From Raphanus sativus (taxonomy: Eukaryota > Streptophyta > Magnoliopsida > Brassicales > Brassicaceae): a DNA stretch of 64,000 bases. The notes under the pieces were generated by a model. That model ran no database searches. It was not told where the DNA came from and worked only from the letters and a program-made list of their open reading frames with translations. Below are positions 11,290 to 23,078 of this stretch, piece by piece. The DNA is taken from assembly GCF_000801105.2 (NCBI RefSeq), contig NC_079515.1:36169407-36233406 (forward strand), written 5' to 3'. The position numbers were made by a program, and so were the translations under genes. The first letter of the stretch is position 1; each line of letters starts with the position of its first letter.

Positions 11290-12529
11290 ATAATTCAAGA
11301 AAATAAAAGAATAAGGCAAGAGAAAAACAACCTTATATAAAATGTATACATTAAACTAGGGTTTTAGAAAATATTCAAATCTGAAAAATCAAATCGAATC
11401 CGACGTTAAAGAATACCGAACTCGAACACAAAAAAAATAATTCAAATAGTTAAAAAATATTCGAAAAAATTGGAACTAAACCCGACATGAATCAAAACAT
11501 TGGATACCCGAAAAAATCACAAGCTATAGTTATATATATGAATATATAATATACAAAAATATCTAAAATATAATCTAAGTTGTCTTAAATAACTGAAAAT
11601 ATCATAAAATAAATATTCAAAATAGTAAAAAAAACTCACAACCCCAAAATAGCTAATAGTTCTCCACTCAAATATTCCGTCGAACTAATTTTCATATTAA
11701 TTTTGGATATTTAGTCATAAATTATTAAAACAAGTATGTATATTACTTTTATTTTTTGATTTTGAAAATTTTAAGATATATTTGAATTTTCAAATAAAAT
11801 TAACATAATTTAAACGGGTAGTCAAACCCACAAATGTCTGAACCGAACCAAACAAAAACTAACAAAATATCAAAATAAAATAAAATTTCTAAACGCAAAA
11901 ACTTGACACCTGAATAAACTCGAATTAAACTCGATTGAAATATGAATGTCCACCCCAGCATTAAATTAAAACATATCAAAAAGGAAAATTCACGTTGTTT
12001 AACTGCTCTTAGAAATTAATTAACAATGTACATTTCTTTTATACATGACATAAAGATGTCGCTAACATCAATATAATTCTAAAAATAACTAAAATCATAA
12101 TTATAAAATAAAAAACAATTGTTTACGATATTAAAAATGCAAAAAATATAAAATTGTAAAAAATATTTTTTATAAAAATCTAAAATGGTTTTTAAACAAT
12201 ATAATATTTTATAAAAAATAAATAATCTCATGCAAATATACCACAAAAGAACATATTTCCACTAAAAATATAACTGAAATAAATACTCAAAATAAAATAG
12301 TATAAAGTTATAAAATATAGTTGATAACAAATAAAAATAAAAACACGCAAGAATTGTAAAAAAATGTCAAATGTTAACAAAATAAATATATACGATCTAA
12401 TCAGAAAAAAATATATTTACTATATCCAATTTAAAATAAATATCAAATGTTTTGTAAAATTAAAATAAATTCTAATAAAAAATAATTTCAATGTAAATTC
12501 ACCCGCCCTACGGGCGGGCTAACCACTAG
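11290..12529 (+). mobile_element. AT-rich decayed repeats ending in a Helitron 3' terminus
   Basis: The terminus at 12501-12529 has a perfect-stem hairpin CCCGCCC-TA-GGGCGGG followed nine bases later by CTAG and a host T, the standard Helitron 3' end. The matching 5' end (A followed by TC) cannot be placed. Upstream DNA (about 11360-11960) consists of degenerate CCGAA, AACCCGA and AAATCCGA repeats and AT-rich filler without coding potential. The left edge given is only where the repeats begin. Confidence 0.5.
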
Positions 12530-13204
12530 TTATGATAACAATATCTAAATTAAAATTTTGAAGTGTTTGTTTATAATTATCATATGCAGCCGAAAAGGTT
12601 TTAATTACCACGAAAATACTGATTACGAAAGAGTACTAGGAAAATATCTATGAATAAATCAGTAAAAATAGATTTGTTGGTGAGCACGTAAGCGTAATTA
12701 GGTAGGAAATGAAACGAGTTTAATGTTTCACTGAATCAAGCCGTGGACCTTTTAACCACCTTTTTTGTCATAAAGCCCATTTTGTTACCTTTTTTGTTCT
12801 TTGCATTGCTCTGGTGTGTTTAAATATGCAATGACCTTTTAACCACAAAAGTAAAACTAAAAAACAATAGTATGCCCCAGATTCCTAATCATAACTTAAC
12901 TTGGATTCTTAATCATCTCAAATTTAATAATTTTCAAAACAAGGTTTCTTTAGCAGGTTAGCCAATGCCAATATTCATGAAAATACAAAATTCATGTAAA
13001 TTAGATCACATATAAACTAGAAGATCCATACATCTTATGTATAACCAAATATTAACAAACAAACTACAACTGATGGAATCAAACGCGGGAAAGGAAATAT
13101 TCGCATTCACTCATTCATCATGTGGAAACATAACTGCTCAAACATTTTCATATTAATCAACACAGCAAAACAAGTTCTGGTTACGCGCTAATTCAGTTAT
13201 TTTT

Positions 13205-13875
13205 TCGGCATAAAAATGATTCTAGGAAAAGATAAATGTTGCCAAGAAAATAATAAAGCCAACTTGAAAGAAATGGTGGCAACAGATACATTATAAAACG
13301 ATACACAACTAGAAGAAAATATAATACAGTGAACTTTAGTTTTCTTTTCTTTTCAAGTGAGAAGATGATGTGAAACGATAGAAAGGAAGAGCCGATTGAA
13401 GCTGCAAACTTTATTTAAGTATTTTGGGTCCATCACTTGATCAAGGCTACTGAACTTAGTTAGAAACCAAACTCTCAGTCTCCTTCACGAACCCATCTCC
13501 GGTCCAATCTTTATCAGATTTCACGCCTTGATCCTCTAGGTTTTTCTCTGCTCAATAGCTTCTTTCAGTCTCCTGACCAAATCTCTGTGTGTTGTAAAGT
13601 ACTGAAGGGAATGCATGTGCCAGCAACAAAGATGACGAACAAACAAGCAAGTAAGCAACAAGAGTAAGGATAAAACAATATGAAGAAAAAGTTGCTCATA
13701 CCCTCTGAAGTCTTCTCTTGACGAGAAGTTATGTTGTTTTATAAAATCTTGAAGCTATAGGGTCTTCACATGACCATTGCCATGCACCTTACAACTAAAA
13801 GCAATAACTGATTTTATCTCTGAGTAAGAGACTAAACGACAAAAGTAATGGTAGTGTTGAGTTCACTCACCTCAT
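13205..13875 (-). pseudogene. duplicated 3' end of PYD1
   Basis: This stretch repeats the last two exons and 3' flank of the intact PYD1 gene (15485-16375). Shared landmarks are TTTAAGTATTTTGGGTCCAT, CTCCTTCACGAACCCATC and CAATAGCTTCTTTC, in the same orientation. The copy has base changes and small deletions in coding parts: CCTTGATCCTCTAGG replaces CCTCTCCTCTCC, and the second exon lost several bases near CTTGAAGCTATAGGG. No upstream PYD1 exons accompany it, so it cannot encode the enzyme. The lipid-transfer gene sits between this scrap and intact PYD1. Confidence 0.8.
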
Positions 13876-14155
13876 TTTAACATTTTACCACAATAATTTT
13901 TTTTTAACAACTTTTACCAAACTGTAGCATTGGTCTGTAACACCATATTATTAAGGACATTAGTGGGAAACGTGAAATGACATATTAGGCATCATATTTT
14001 GTCGTATAGCACCGACATATAAAGTTTATATGAGAATGAAGAGAACCACATATTTTTCACCGGTTATATTATATGTGAAGTTTTGTCTTTATAAATGGGG
14101 ATCCGGAGCAGCATTGTCTCAAATATCAAACGTAGAAAGTTCACAAAGAGAAATA

Positions 14156-14766
14156 ATGGAGGAGAAGAGAGCTATTTTGAAGTCACTGATCTTACTAATG
14201 ATGATTTCCAGTTTTTGCCTCGAACTGACAGTTGCAGAAACATACTGCCATGCTCAACGTCGCTTATTAATCGACGCGTGCAAGATATTAATTTTGAGGC
14301 AGGCTCCCCCCGCTGAATGTTGTCGTAGAATAAGAACGACTCCAGCGTGGTGCGTTTGTCCTTCTGTAACACCACAGAGAGCTGCTCTCATCGATGTCAA
14401 TTACGCTGTTGGGGTAATCCGTCAATGCGGTCGATATGTAGCTCGCGGTACCAAATGTGGAAGTAAGTGTATAGTGTTCATTTTTTATCACATTTACATA
14501 CTTTAATTCTAACTACAATCACTAAGTCAAATCATTATATCTAGTATTTTAAATAATTTATTTTGTTAACTGTAACCATATGCGCCAACTAATGCTTCAC
14601 ATTTGCGTTAGTATTTTGTAATAACATTTTATTAAAAAAAAGTTAGATTTAAAGGACAAAAGAAAAGTGTTCTTCCCAAGCAAGTCCAAACATATAGAAA
14701 TTGGGGTTTCAAACAATCAGTATCATGAATTTACGTTGTGTACGTGCAGGTATTACAGTTCCATAA
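14156..14766 (+). CDS. small secreted lipid-transfer-like protein (eight-cysteine motif)
   Basis: Exon 1 is 14156-14462 and exon 2 is 14750-14766. The intron opens with GTAAGT in phase 1, and the joined end reads KCGSITVP then stop, a common nsLTP ending. The protein, about 107 residues, starts MEEKRAILKSLILLMM. A hydrophobic signal peptide is likely cleaved after LELTVA. The mature part carries eight cysteines in the order C, C, CC, CxC, C, C: YC, DAC, ECC, WCVC, QC, KC. This pattern forms four disulfides around a lipid-binding cavity in the cell wall or apoplast. An upstream in-frame ATG at 14030 would put the signal peptide internally, so 14156 is preferred. Subclass and ligand are not known. 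The second exon codes only five residues. Confidence 0.75.
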
Positions 14767-15962
14767 AAAAAAGCCGTTCGAGTCCATGGAGACCAAAATA
14801 TCGTTGCCTGAAAACTATCGCCCGTACTGTATGAGTATTTCGCGTTGTTGTATCTGTTTTTAATATTTAGGCATTGTCGTTGGCCTTATTTTGATGTGGA
14901 ATAAAATAATGTCTGGAACTTTATATATTTTCAATCTGAACTTAATCTATTTCGTTGCATGTGATTTTTTTTTTTTGGGGCAAATGTTGCATGTGATTTT
15001 AATTCCTATCTACGAGCCTTCAAATTGGTTGGTTAACAAAAAAGCGGAACCTTCGAATTCTCATCGAATTTATCAAGAGTCATTTACTGTATTGGAAATT
15101 GTTCCAAGGGTTCCAAGTGACACTCTACTTTCAATTTAAATCAAACCAAGAAAAACCAAATTGTAGAACAATTTAATTTGGAAACAACATAATTCAGTAG
15201 TGTGATTTTGAAATTGAAATTAACTTACGCTATGTTGAAAAAGTTATCTTACTTTCAAATAAATTGAGTCCCAACAAATCAAGTGTCTAATTTCACTCAT
15301 ATATGACTTCAAACAAGTGGAAAAAAAGTTAAATGGTTTTGTTAAACATTTTTGCATATTCTTGTTGTGTACATATGAAAGTTAAGTTGCTTGATTTAAT
15401 TTCTGATGTTAAAGTGGTTTTAGTGAGGATGGTTGGTCTCTTCATTTCCGTTTTCAGCTGCAACATGTTGTTGTAGAATAACCATAAAAATGATTCTAGG
15501 AAAAAATAAATGTTTTTTTTTCTGAAAAGAGGAAAAGATAAATGTTTAAGCCAAGAAAGACCTCTTAGTCCGTGCTCTAATATGATGACAAACACTTCTT
15601 CCATGGAGAAGTGTTAGAACAATGCCAAACCCATTTCCCATGATGTTCCTTAAATAGATTATTAACATCCATCCCAACAAAGTAAAAGGTCTTTACAGAA
15701 ATGGTGGCAAACGGATACATTATACAAATGATAACATAACACAACTAGAACAACATAAGATACAATCAACTTTAGTTTTCTTTTCTTTTCAAATGAGAGA
15801 GGTAAAGAGGTCGACGTGAAAGATAGAAAGGAAAAAGCCTTTGCCATTTGGCTGTGAATGAAGAAGTTGGGAACTTTTTTTTTTCTTTTTTTTTTTTTTT
15901 TTTAGAAGTTGGGAACTTTATTTAAGTATTTTGGGTCCATCACTTGATCATGGCTACTGAAG

Positions 15963-17833
15963 TTAGTTAGAAACCATACTCTCAGTCTCCTTCACGAACC
16001 CATCTCCGGTCCAATCTTTATCAGATTTCAAGCCTCTCCTCTCCGCTTTTCTCTGCTCAATAGCTTCTTTCTGTCTCCTGACTAAATCTGTGTGTGTTGT
16101 AAAGTACTGAAGCGAATGTCTGTGCCGAACAAACAAGCAAGTAAGCAACAACAAGAGTAAGGATAAAAAATAAGAACAAAAGAGTTGCTCATACCCTCTG
16201 AATTCTTCTATTGTTGAGAAGTTATGTTGTTTCATAAAATCTCGAAGCTCGGCGCATAGGGTTTTCACGTGACCATAGCCATGCACCATCACACCAGTGC
16301 ATACCTTCCAAACAAAAGAAATAAACTGAGTAAGAGACTAAACGACAAAAGCAAAGGTAGTGTTGACTTTAGTCACCTGGACAGTGTTTGATCCGAGGAG
16401 AATGAACTCAGCTGCATCATAGCCAGTTTCAACACCTCCAATACCCGAAAGCGAGCAATCTTTCTCACTGAACTCATCTCTCATCATCTTAGCAATGTTC
16501 ATAACTTTCGCAAGCGCAATGGGGCGAACAGCCTTATAAGAGTAGCCTCCTGGAGTTGAGTAACTGCATTAAAAAAAAAGTAACAACATAAGCAACACAA
16601 GAGCTGCTAAAACTTTCGACATCATAAGAATGCTAAAAGCTAACCCTTCAACACATGGCTCAGGATGCAGTGTCTTCAGATCAATTCCCATCACACTCAT
16701 GATTGTGTTGATGGCTGCGATCCCTTCACATCCTGATTTTAGAGATACCCTCGCCGGCTATTTTAAACAAAATGGATAATGGTTAAAAAAGCAAAAACAG
16801 AGTAAAAATAACAGAGGACTTTAACAGAAACTTGCATAAACATAGTTCTATAACTAAAGAAGAGAGAAGTAAGACACCTCAGTAATGTCAGTAATATTAG
16901 GAGTCATCTTGGCCCAAACAGGAACAGTAGCTTTAGCATTAATCCATCCGCAAATCTCCTCAAGAAGCGCACAGTCTTGTCCAACAGCTGCACCCATTCT
17001 ACGCTCTGGCATGCCATGAGGACACGAGAAGTTGATCTCTAAAGCATCCTATAACAATACAAAAATCAGTTAAAGAGCTCTCAAGAATCTTGTGTGTTTG
17101 GTTTGGTGGGGGAAAACTCACAACACCGGTTTGTTCAACGCGGTCAATGAGCTCTTCCCATCCGGTTTTGCTGTATTCCTCCATGATGGAAGCGATGAGG
17201 ATCCGGTCAGGGTACTCTTGTTTCAACTGCTTGAACTCTTTGAGCATGGTTTCGAGAGGACGGTCACTTATAAGTTCTATGTTCTGCCACCCGATCACAT
17301 CTGTTTTGGCTGAGCCGGTTCGTAGCCTGGCGTACCGAGGCGTTACGTTGATGACTTTGGATGCGTCTAGTGAAACCTAAAACCATTAGAAAATTCACAT
17401 ACTCAATCATCATACACAGATCTAAATCCTCTGTTCTGTGAATCAGCAGAATCAAAGAACCTATTCATTTTAGTCAAACCATCACACGAACGCAGAAACA
17501 GAGTAATTATAGTCAAAATCAAAAAAGAAAAGAAAGCATTACGGTTTTGGCGATGACGCCTCCCCAGCCTTCATCGAAGGCTCTCTTCATGACGGTGTAG
17601 TTGGTACCGGGTGGACCCGACCCGATCAGGAAAGGATTCGGCATTTTCAGACCGTTTACGGTGACACTGAGATCAGGCTCTGACTCGGAGGAAGAAGAGG
17701 AGATCTTGAGTCCAACTCTGTTCGGAGGTAAGAAGTTCCGGCGGCGAGAGGAGTGATTGAAGTCGGGTGATATGGTGGTTTTAGAAGAGAGTCCAGATAA
17801 GCGAGTTAAGGCGAAGCTCATGGTTGCTGCCAT
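15963..17833 (-). CDS. PYD1: dihydropyrimidine dehydrogenase, plastid (PYD1)
   Basis: First enzyme of uracil and thymine breakdown; reduces the pyrimidine with NADPH, in plastids of plants. Start ATG at 17831-17833, stop at 15963-15965 after ESMVSN. About six exons. The first 45 residues are rich in S and R (FALTRLSGLSSK, NHSSRRRNFLPP) and look like a transit peptide. Then come the FMN-barrel parts: PNPFLIGSGPPGTNYTVMKR, VIGWQNIELISDRPLETM, NFSCPHGMPERRMGAAVGQD, WAKMTPNITDITE and GIGGVETGYDAAEF. The C-terminal helix includes RQKEAIEQRKAERRGLKSDK. It is the short plant form, without the iron-sulfur and NADPH domains of the animal enzyme. It follows GLN1;3 in the order known from Arabidopsis (At3g17810). 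All exons checked are open. Confidence 0.93.
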
Positions 17834-18907
17834 TGGATAACAGATTTGATCAGGTGATTAGCAGAAATTTTAATTTACAGACCCTTTTGAAACAGAGAGG
17901 TAGAGAAGATATGCTTTTGAAACTGTGTATGTTGTGTTGATCAAATCGAACAAAAGGTAAGAAAGAAGTTAAGAAGACACATGAGTTGGAGAAGAGTGCG
18001 GTCTAATTATTGGTCTGTTTTGAACTTCGTCTATGCCCCATGTGGAAAAAATAATTGAAGCTGTTACAATCTTAATTAATTAGCTAATGACTTATATGAT
18101 ATGCAGATCCGCCTTCCGTAGAAATAAGAAAGCCATTAGTCTTAGTTTTAGTCATTTTCAATTCTCTCTGAATTTTGTCATTCTTATCCCCTTTTTTCCG
18201 CTCTGTCACCGATTCATTAATCAACCGAGTTGACAAAAAAAACAAGAGATTCAAAATTAACGCCAACTGAAGAATTTGTATTAACTGCGAAATGCGAACA
18301 CGTTACGGAACCCACCGTGAGCGACGGTGAGGCTACGGTTGTGTGTAAAGCTTTATGGGCCCATATAGAATATCTAATGGACTAGTGGACCCAATAGCCC
18401 ATGTCACGATCAGACAAAACGTTAGCTGTAATCTACTACTACGTGTAAATGAGAATAGACACACGAGCCAGTTGGTGGCACTCAATGTCTCAACGTTGGT
18501 CTTCCCTTTCTTAGTTTCTGACTCTACTTTCCTTGTTTGCCTACGAGATCTTCTAGAACTGTTTAGATTCTAATATAAGCAAAACGTGTAAATTTTTTGT
18601 ATAAGCTTCAACCAAATCACCAAACACAAATTTAGAACAAGCTCTTGGCTTCATAAAAATATAGAAACCATAGCATTGTTTTTTTATGTCACAGCCATAG
18701 CATGGTTTATAGTTATAATAAAATTAAAGACCAAAAATCCTAACTAAAAAATATTTTGGGATTTGTTTGAAAATAATTATTCAGTTTATGAGAATATCTG
18801 CAATTGTATATCGAAGGACACGCAATGACCACAGCCTCTTATAAATTTTCATGGTCACAAAAAAAACTAAGAAAATTATTATAATTTTCACATTTCATTT
18901 TATGACG
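17834..18907. other. divergent intergenic region between PYD1 and the DUF760 gene
   Basis: Holds the upstream regions of both genes. No gene is seen. A short frame at 18355-18573 has no recognisable motif. ACGTGT/CACG-type cores occur at about 18440-18465 and 18575, without enough context to call a site. Confidence 0.4.
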
Positions 18908-18915
18908 TATAAATA
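18908..18915 (+). promoter_or_regulatory. TATA box of the DUF760 gene
   Basis: TATAAATA lies 176 bases upstream of the ATG at 19084, followed by a CT-rich leader with TTCTCTCTCTGT. It is preceded by TGACG, a possible bZIP core. Confidence 0.6.
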
Positions 18916-19083
18916 AGGGTCGGATCCAATTCGCATTATTGTCAAATAACCAAACCAAAAAGAAGTTTTATTTTACAGACATCTCGCCATTCGCGAAAGT
19001 TCTCTCTCTGTAATCTGCATCGTAGCTCTTCTTATCTCGTTTTCTCCGACCAAGTTTCTTCTCTTTTCTCCCCGAGACTAGAC

Positions 19084-20592
19084 ATGGACGCCGCGACCGC
19101 GAGTTTGATCCGAACTCCCGTCTTACCGCGTGCTAGATCTATGTTCCTTACAGCCAGCAGCCCTGGGTTCACACCTTCTGGTTCAAAACTTCAACTTCAT
19201 TTAAGGGTATGTCCTAAATCTATTTCTCTTGATTCAAATCACCTAACTTTATCATCAAAACTCGAATCTTTCCCTCAAACATCTTCCTCCGGTTTTGTTC
19301 AATTTCATTTTACCAAACCGATCTGATTTCGCATAACCGGTCGGTTTAATCCCTTTGTCATCTCCACGTGCAGCTAAACGCGTTCACTAGATTCTCAAAA
19401 CCATTATTGCAAAGCAGCTCATCAACAACAGCTTCCAAAACTCGGCGAAGTTTTGTGGTTAGAGCTTCGGCAGCATCTGATGACGCTTCCTCCAAACCGA
19501 TCGCGCCGCTTCAGCTTGAGTCTCCCGCCGGTCAGTTCCTGTCTCAGATTCTGGTGACCCATCCTCATCTCGTCCCTGCTGCTGTTGAACAGCAGCTTGA
19601 CCAGCTCCAAACTGATCGCGACTCTCAGGGACAGAACAAAGATTCATCATCATCGTCCCTACCTGGAACCGACATTGTTCTCTACAGGTGTTGTTAAAAT
19701 CTATAGGTTGAGTTAATACCTTTGGTTACAAGAAACAAAACAGAGTGGAGGTTGAACATGTGTCTGGTTCTCCTTGTGTAGGAGGATCGCTGAGTTGAAG
19801 GAGAATGAGAGACGAAGGACGTTAGAAGAGATTCTATACGCATTGGTGGTTCAAAAGTTCATGGAAGCTAACGTATCACTCATACCTTCGATAACGCCAT
19901 CATCAGATCCATCTGGTCGTGTTGATACTTGGCCGACCAAAGTAGAGAAGCTCGAGCAGCTTCACTCTCCCGAGATGTACGAGATGATTCACAACCATCT
20001 AGCTTTGATCCTCGGGAGCAGAATAGGTGACTTGACCTCTGTCGCACAGATAAGCAAACTCAGAGTTGGGCAAGTCTACGCTGCTTCTATCATGTATGGT
20101 TATTTCTTGAAGCGGGTGGACCAGAGGTTTCAGCTTGAGAAGACCATGAAGCTTCTTCCTGGTGGTGGTGGGGATGGTGAGAGTAAAACAAGCGTTGAGC
20201 AACCACAGGATGGGACGTATCAGGCTGTGTCTTCTCACCCAGAGGTTGGTTCATTTGCGGGTGGAGTTAGTGCCAAGGGCTTTGGAAGTGAGATTAAACC
20301 GTCGAGGTTAAGGACATACGTGATGTCGTTTGATAGTGAGACGCTTCAGAGATATGCCACCATCAGGTCAAGAGAAGCGGTTGGGATCATTGAGAAGCAC
20401 ACAGAGGCGTTGTTTGGCAAGCCTGAGATTGTGATCACGCCGCAAGGCACGGTTGATTCATCCAAGGACGAGCAGATAAAGATCAGCTTTGGTGGAATGA
20501 AGAGGCTTGTCTTGGAGGCTGTGACTTTCGGGTCGTTTCTTTGGGATGTTGAGTCTCATGTAGATGCTAGGTACCATTTTGTATTAAACTAG
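19084..20592 (+). CDS. plastid-targeted DUF760 protein (At3g17800-type)
   Basis: Three exons: 19084-19206, 19374-19687 and 19782-20592 (stop TAG 20590-20592), joined in frame as LHLR|LNAF and VLYR|RIAEL. About 415 residues. The N-terminus up to SFVVRASAAS is rich in S, T and R and looks like a chloroplast transit peptide. The DUF760 part follows: LESPAGQFLSQILVTHPHLV, the charged helix RIAELKENERRRTLEEILY, and the C-terminal block FGGMKRLVLEAVTFGSFLWD ending VDARYHF. Biochemical function is unknown; the Arabidopsis relative responds to light and UV in my memory. Its position next to PYD1, on the opposite strand, agrees with Arabidopsis. Confidence 0.88.
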
Positions 20593-20968
20593 AAAAATGG
20601 TCTGTAATGACAATGAATAATGTAACATTAAGAGCATTAATCTAGCAGGAACAGACCAAACCAGACTATCAAAATCTCGAAAAACCTAGCTCAGCTTGGT
20701 TCTGGGCCTTCTGGCAGGGCTATCCCAAGCCAATTCTCGGATACTTATGAGTAATCTATAAAATTAACCTGTAAATGTCAATTAGGGACATGAAATAAAA
20801 TAAGAGTTGTTTCAAGAAAAGTAACACAAAGTTTGAAGAGGAATAAACACAAAACAAGGTCTGTGCAAAGATTTATCTAGATACATCCTGGTCTTGTTTC
20901 AGTTTTTGGGACTACTCACAAGCCGAAGTAATATCTATAACAGAAGAACCAGATTATGAGGAGGACTA

Positions 20969-21884
20969 CTACTCTGCCTTGCATCTCTTCTCTAGTTCCT
21001 CCAAATGCTCAAGGTCTTTGTTGTACTTGCAGATGCGATAAATACACCTGGCAGCAGTGAATATGAGAGAAGATAAGTAAATTCGATTACATAAATGTGA
21101 AGTGTGAGGTTGTTGATCATGTACCAGTAAAGAAGGATCCCAGCCGCACAGAGAACCACATTCCGCTGAGCCTTGTAGATCTGACACACAAGTAAAACTC
21201 GTAAGTATGCTGAGCTCAGACATCTTAGGGAAGGAGCAAATACAAGCCTCATACAACAAGTCGAATATCCCCAAAGTTTCGATTATGTATATATATTCAA
21301 TAAACGCAAAGCAATTAATCTCAATCCTCAGATGATTGATTGTACATTTGATACTAGAGTTAAAGCGTGTTTTTGTTCATATCTGATGATTATACAAGTG
21401 TGAACAAAAATACGCTTTAACTCTATTTACCAAATGTGATGATATACTTACAGATTTCTCGTAGCGATCACGTTCTGTAGCAGTGCAAACCTCAGAGGAG
21501 CACATTAGTCTATGCTCATTCTTCCAGTAAAGATCTGAAACAAACGTATGGCCCAAGCAATTCACATGGAGTAAATTTAAATACTAAATCAAACAAAATT
21601 TACCAAAATCAGTCAATCCCTAATTATAGAAAGACCATATCGATCCCAGAACAGGAAACAGTGAGAAATTAGACGATCTACGATAGAGAGAGAGAGAGAG
21701 AGAGGTGATCACCGAGGAGTTGAAATCCAGCGAAGGCGACGATGGAGGCGGCAGGCTGGAGTATGAGCGAGACAAGTGATACGATTCGTTTCTTCACGAG
21801 CATCGGGTAAGGGAGTGTCAAGATGACGGCGATCACGACCTCCGCAGCAACTACATACGATAGAATCAGCCATTGCAATGCCAT
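20969..21884 (-). CDS. B-cell receptor-associated-like small membrane protein (At3g17780-type)
   Basis: Four small exons: 21884 to about 21711, about 21537-21452, about 21181-21125 and about 21049-20969. The protein starts MALQWLILSYVVAAEVVIAV and continues LTLPYPMLVKKRIVSLVSL, giving two membrane segments. Exon 2 has DLYWKNEHRLMCSSEVCTAT, exon 3 a third hydrophobic segment VVLCAAGILLYW, and the end is acidic and basic (DLEHLEELEKRCKAE). The layout resembles the plant BAP/BAP31-like proteins of the ER membrane, although it lacks a long coiled coil. The first intron begins with GTGATCACC followed by a (GA)n run at about 21685-21704. The exact role is unknown. Position fits Arabidopsis synteny. 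Confidence 0.78.
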
Positions 21885-22095
21885 CTTCTTCTTCGATCTC
21901 GCTCTCTTACCTGATGATCTGGATTCTGCGCGCGTTCGGACACGTATCTACGCCGTTTGCAATGTGTCTTTTGACTTTTTTTTTTGGTTCCTTCGTAATT
22001 TTTAGATGATGGGCCTTTTACGGCCCACTAGCACACCACTTCTGGATTCATTGGTATCAAACTTTTGGTTTAGAATGGTTATACAGTTCGGTTTG

Positions 22096-22244
22096 ATAAC
22101 AATCACCAATTCACTGCAAATGAATCATTTGGATAGAATGTATTCAAATGCAAATGGCAAATGAACTCATACATAGATAATAATCACCAATTCACTGCAA
22201 ATGAATCATTTGGATAGAATATTCAAATGCAAATGGCAAATGAA
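22096..22244. repeat. tandem duplication of about 80 bp
   Basis: The block CAATCACCAATTCACTGCAA, ATGAATCATTTGGATAGAAT, then ATTCAAATGCAAATGGCAAA occurs at about 22099-22163 and again at about 22183-22243, differing by a short deletion. It lies between the BAP-like gene and the CNGC cluster. No function seen. Confidence 0.85.
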
Positions 22245-22542
22245 CAAACAAATTATTATATTAGACTAATATTCGACTGCCTCTCTCCTAACACTGCCAA
22301 CCCACCACTACCAAATCATGATTTCCAACGCATCCAATGTTTATTTATATTATTTTACGTTTGTCCAAAAAGCAGAAAGACAAAGTTTCACATTATTAAA
22401 GCGACTAATATATCGTACAATATAGTTGTATGACAACCACCAAGCTTATATCCAAGTAAAATAAAGATAACAATAAAATTGACTGAGCATTACGATCTCC
22501 GAAGCCATCTCCTTATATATATCTCCAAGCCACTTGAATCTG

Positions 22543-23004
22543 GGGGAATTTTCAAAAATACCACTTTCAAGGTACCATTATTCATCTTTACCACCACTAA
22601 AGACACATTTTCAAAAATACCTTATTTATTAAAATGGAAAAAACTCTTATATCTTTATTTTTATATGCTTTTCAAAATTCTAATCCCAAATTCTAAATCA
22701 TAAACTTCCAATTCTAAACTCTAAACCCAAAATCTTCAACTCTAAACCCTAAACCCTAAACTATATACCCTAAATTCAATATCCTAAACCCTAAACCCTA
22801 AAGTCTAAACTATAAATCTTCAACTCTAAACCCTAAATCCTCAACTCTAAACCCTAAACTATAGACCTTAAACCCTAAAACATCAAATCTTAACCCTAAA
22901 TCCTAAACTTTTAAATCTAAACCCTTCATTAAAAATAGTGGTAAAAGTGGTTAGTGTAAACATGAAAAGTGGTACTATGAAAATGGTATTTTTGGCAATT
23001 TCTC
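22543..23004. mobile_element. Mutator-like non-autonomous element with telomere-like interior
   Basis: Flanked by a perfect 9-bp target duplication TTGAATCTG (22534-22542 and 23005-23013), the length typical of Mutator elements. Ends are imperfect inverted repeats: GGGGAATTTTCAAAAATACC at the left, and GAGAAATTGCCAAAAATACC read from the right. The interior from about 22685 to 22925 is a run of CTAAACCCTAAA-like units, imperfect telomere repeat. It carries no transposase. It is inserted in the former coding sequence for the C-terminal tail of CNGC copy A. Copy B shows the empty site (CACTTGAATCTGCCTAG). Confidence 0.85.
22685..22925. repeat. interstitial telomere-like CCCTAAA repeats
   Basis: Dozens of imperfect units of AAACCCTAAA / AAATCCTAAA / AACTCTAAA type, the plant telomere motif CCCTAAA with drift. 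They lie wholly inside the Mutator-like element and so are internal element sequence, not a chromosome-fusion relic. Confidence 0.8.
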
Positions 23005-23078
23005 TTGAATCTGCCTAGCCGCTCATAGCTTCAAATATGGAGATTCGTACCTTGTGGCTCCTTGCACTCTATGTCTCC

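Noticed and set aside
14030..14155. Upstream in-frame ATG of the lipid-transfer gene
   Set aside because: It would place the signal peptide 42 residues inside the protein; the ATG at 14156 gives a normal secretory start.
22685..22925. Interstitial telomere marking an ancient chromosome fusion
   Set aside because: The repeats lie entirely between the inverted ends of a Mutator-like element with a 9-bp target duplication.
22685..22925. CRISPR-like array
   Set aside because: Units are short, contiguous telomere-like repeats without spacers, in a plant nuclear genome.
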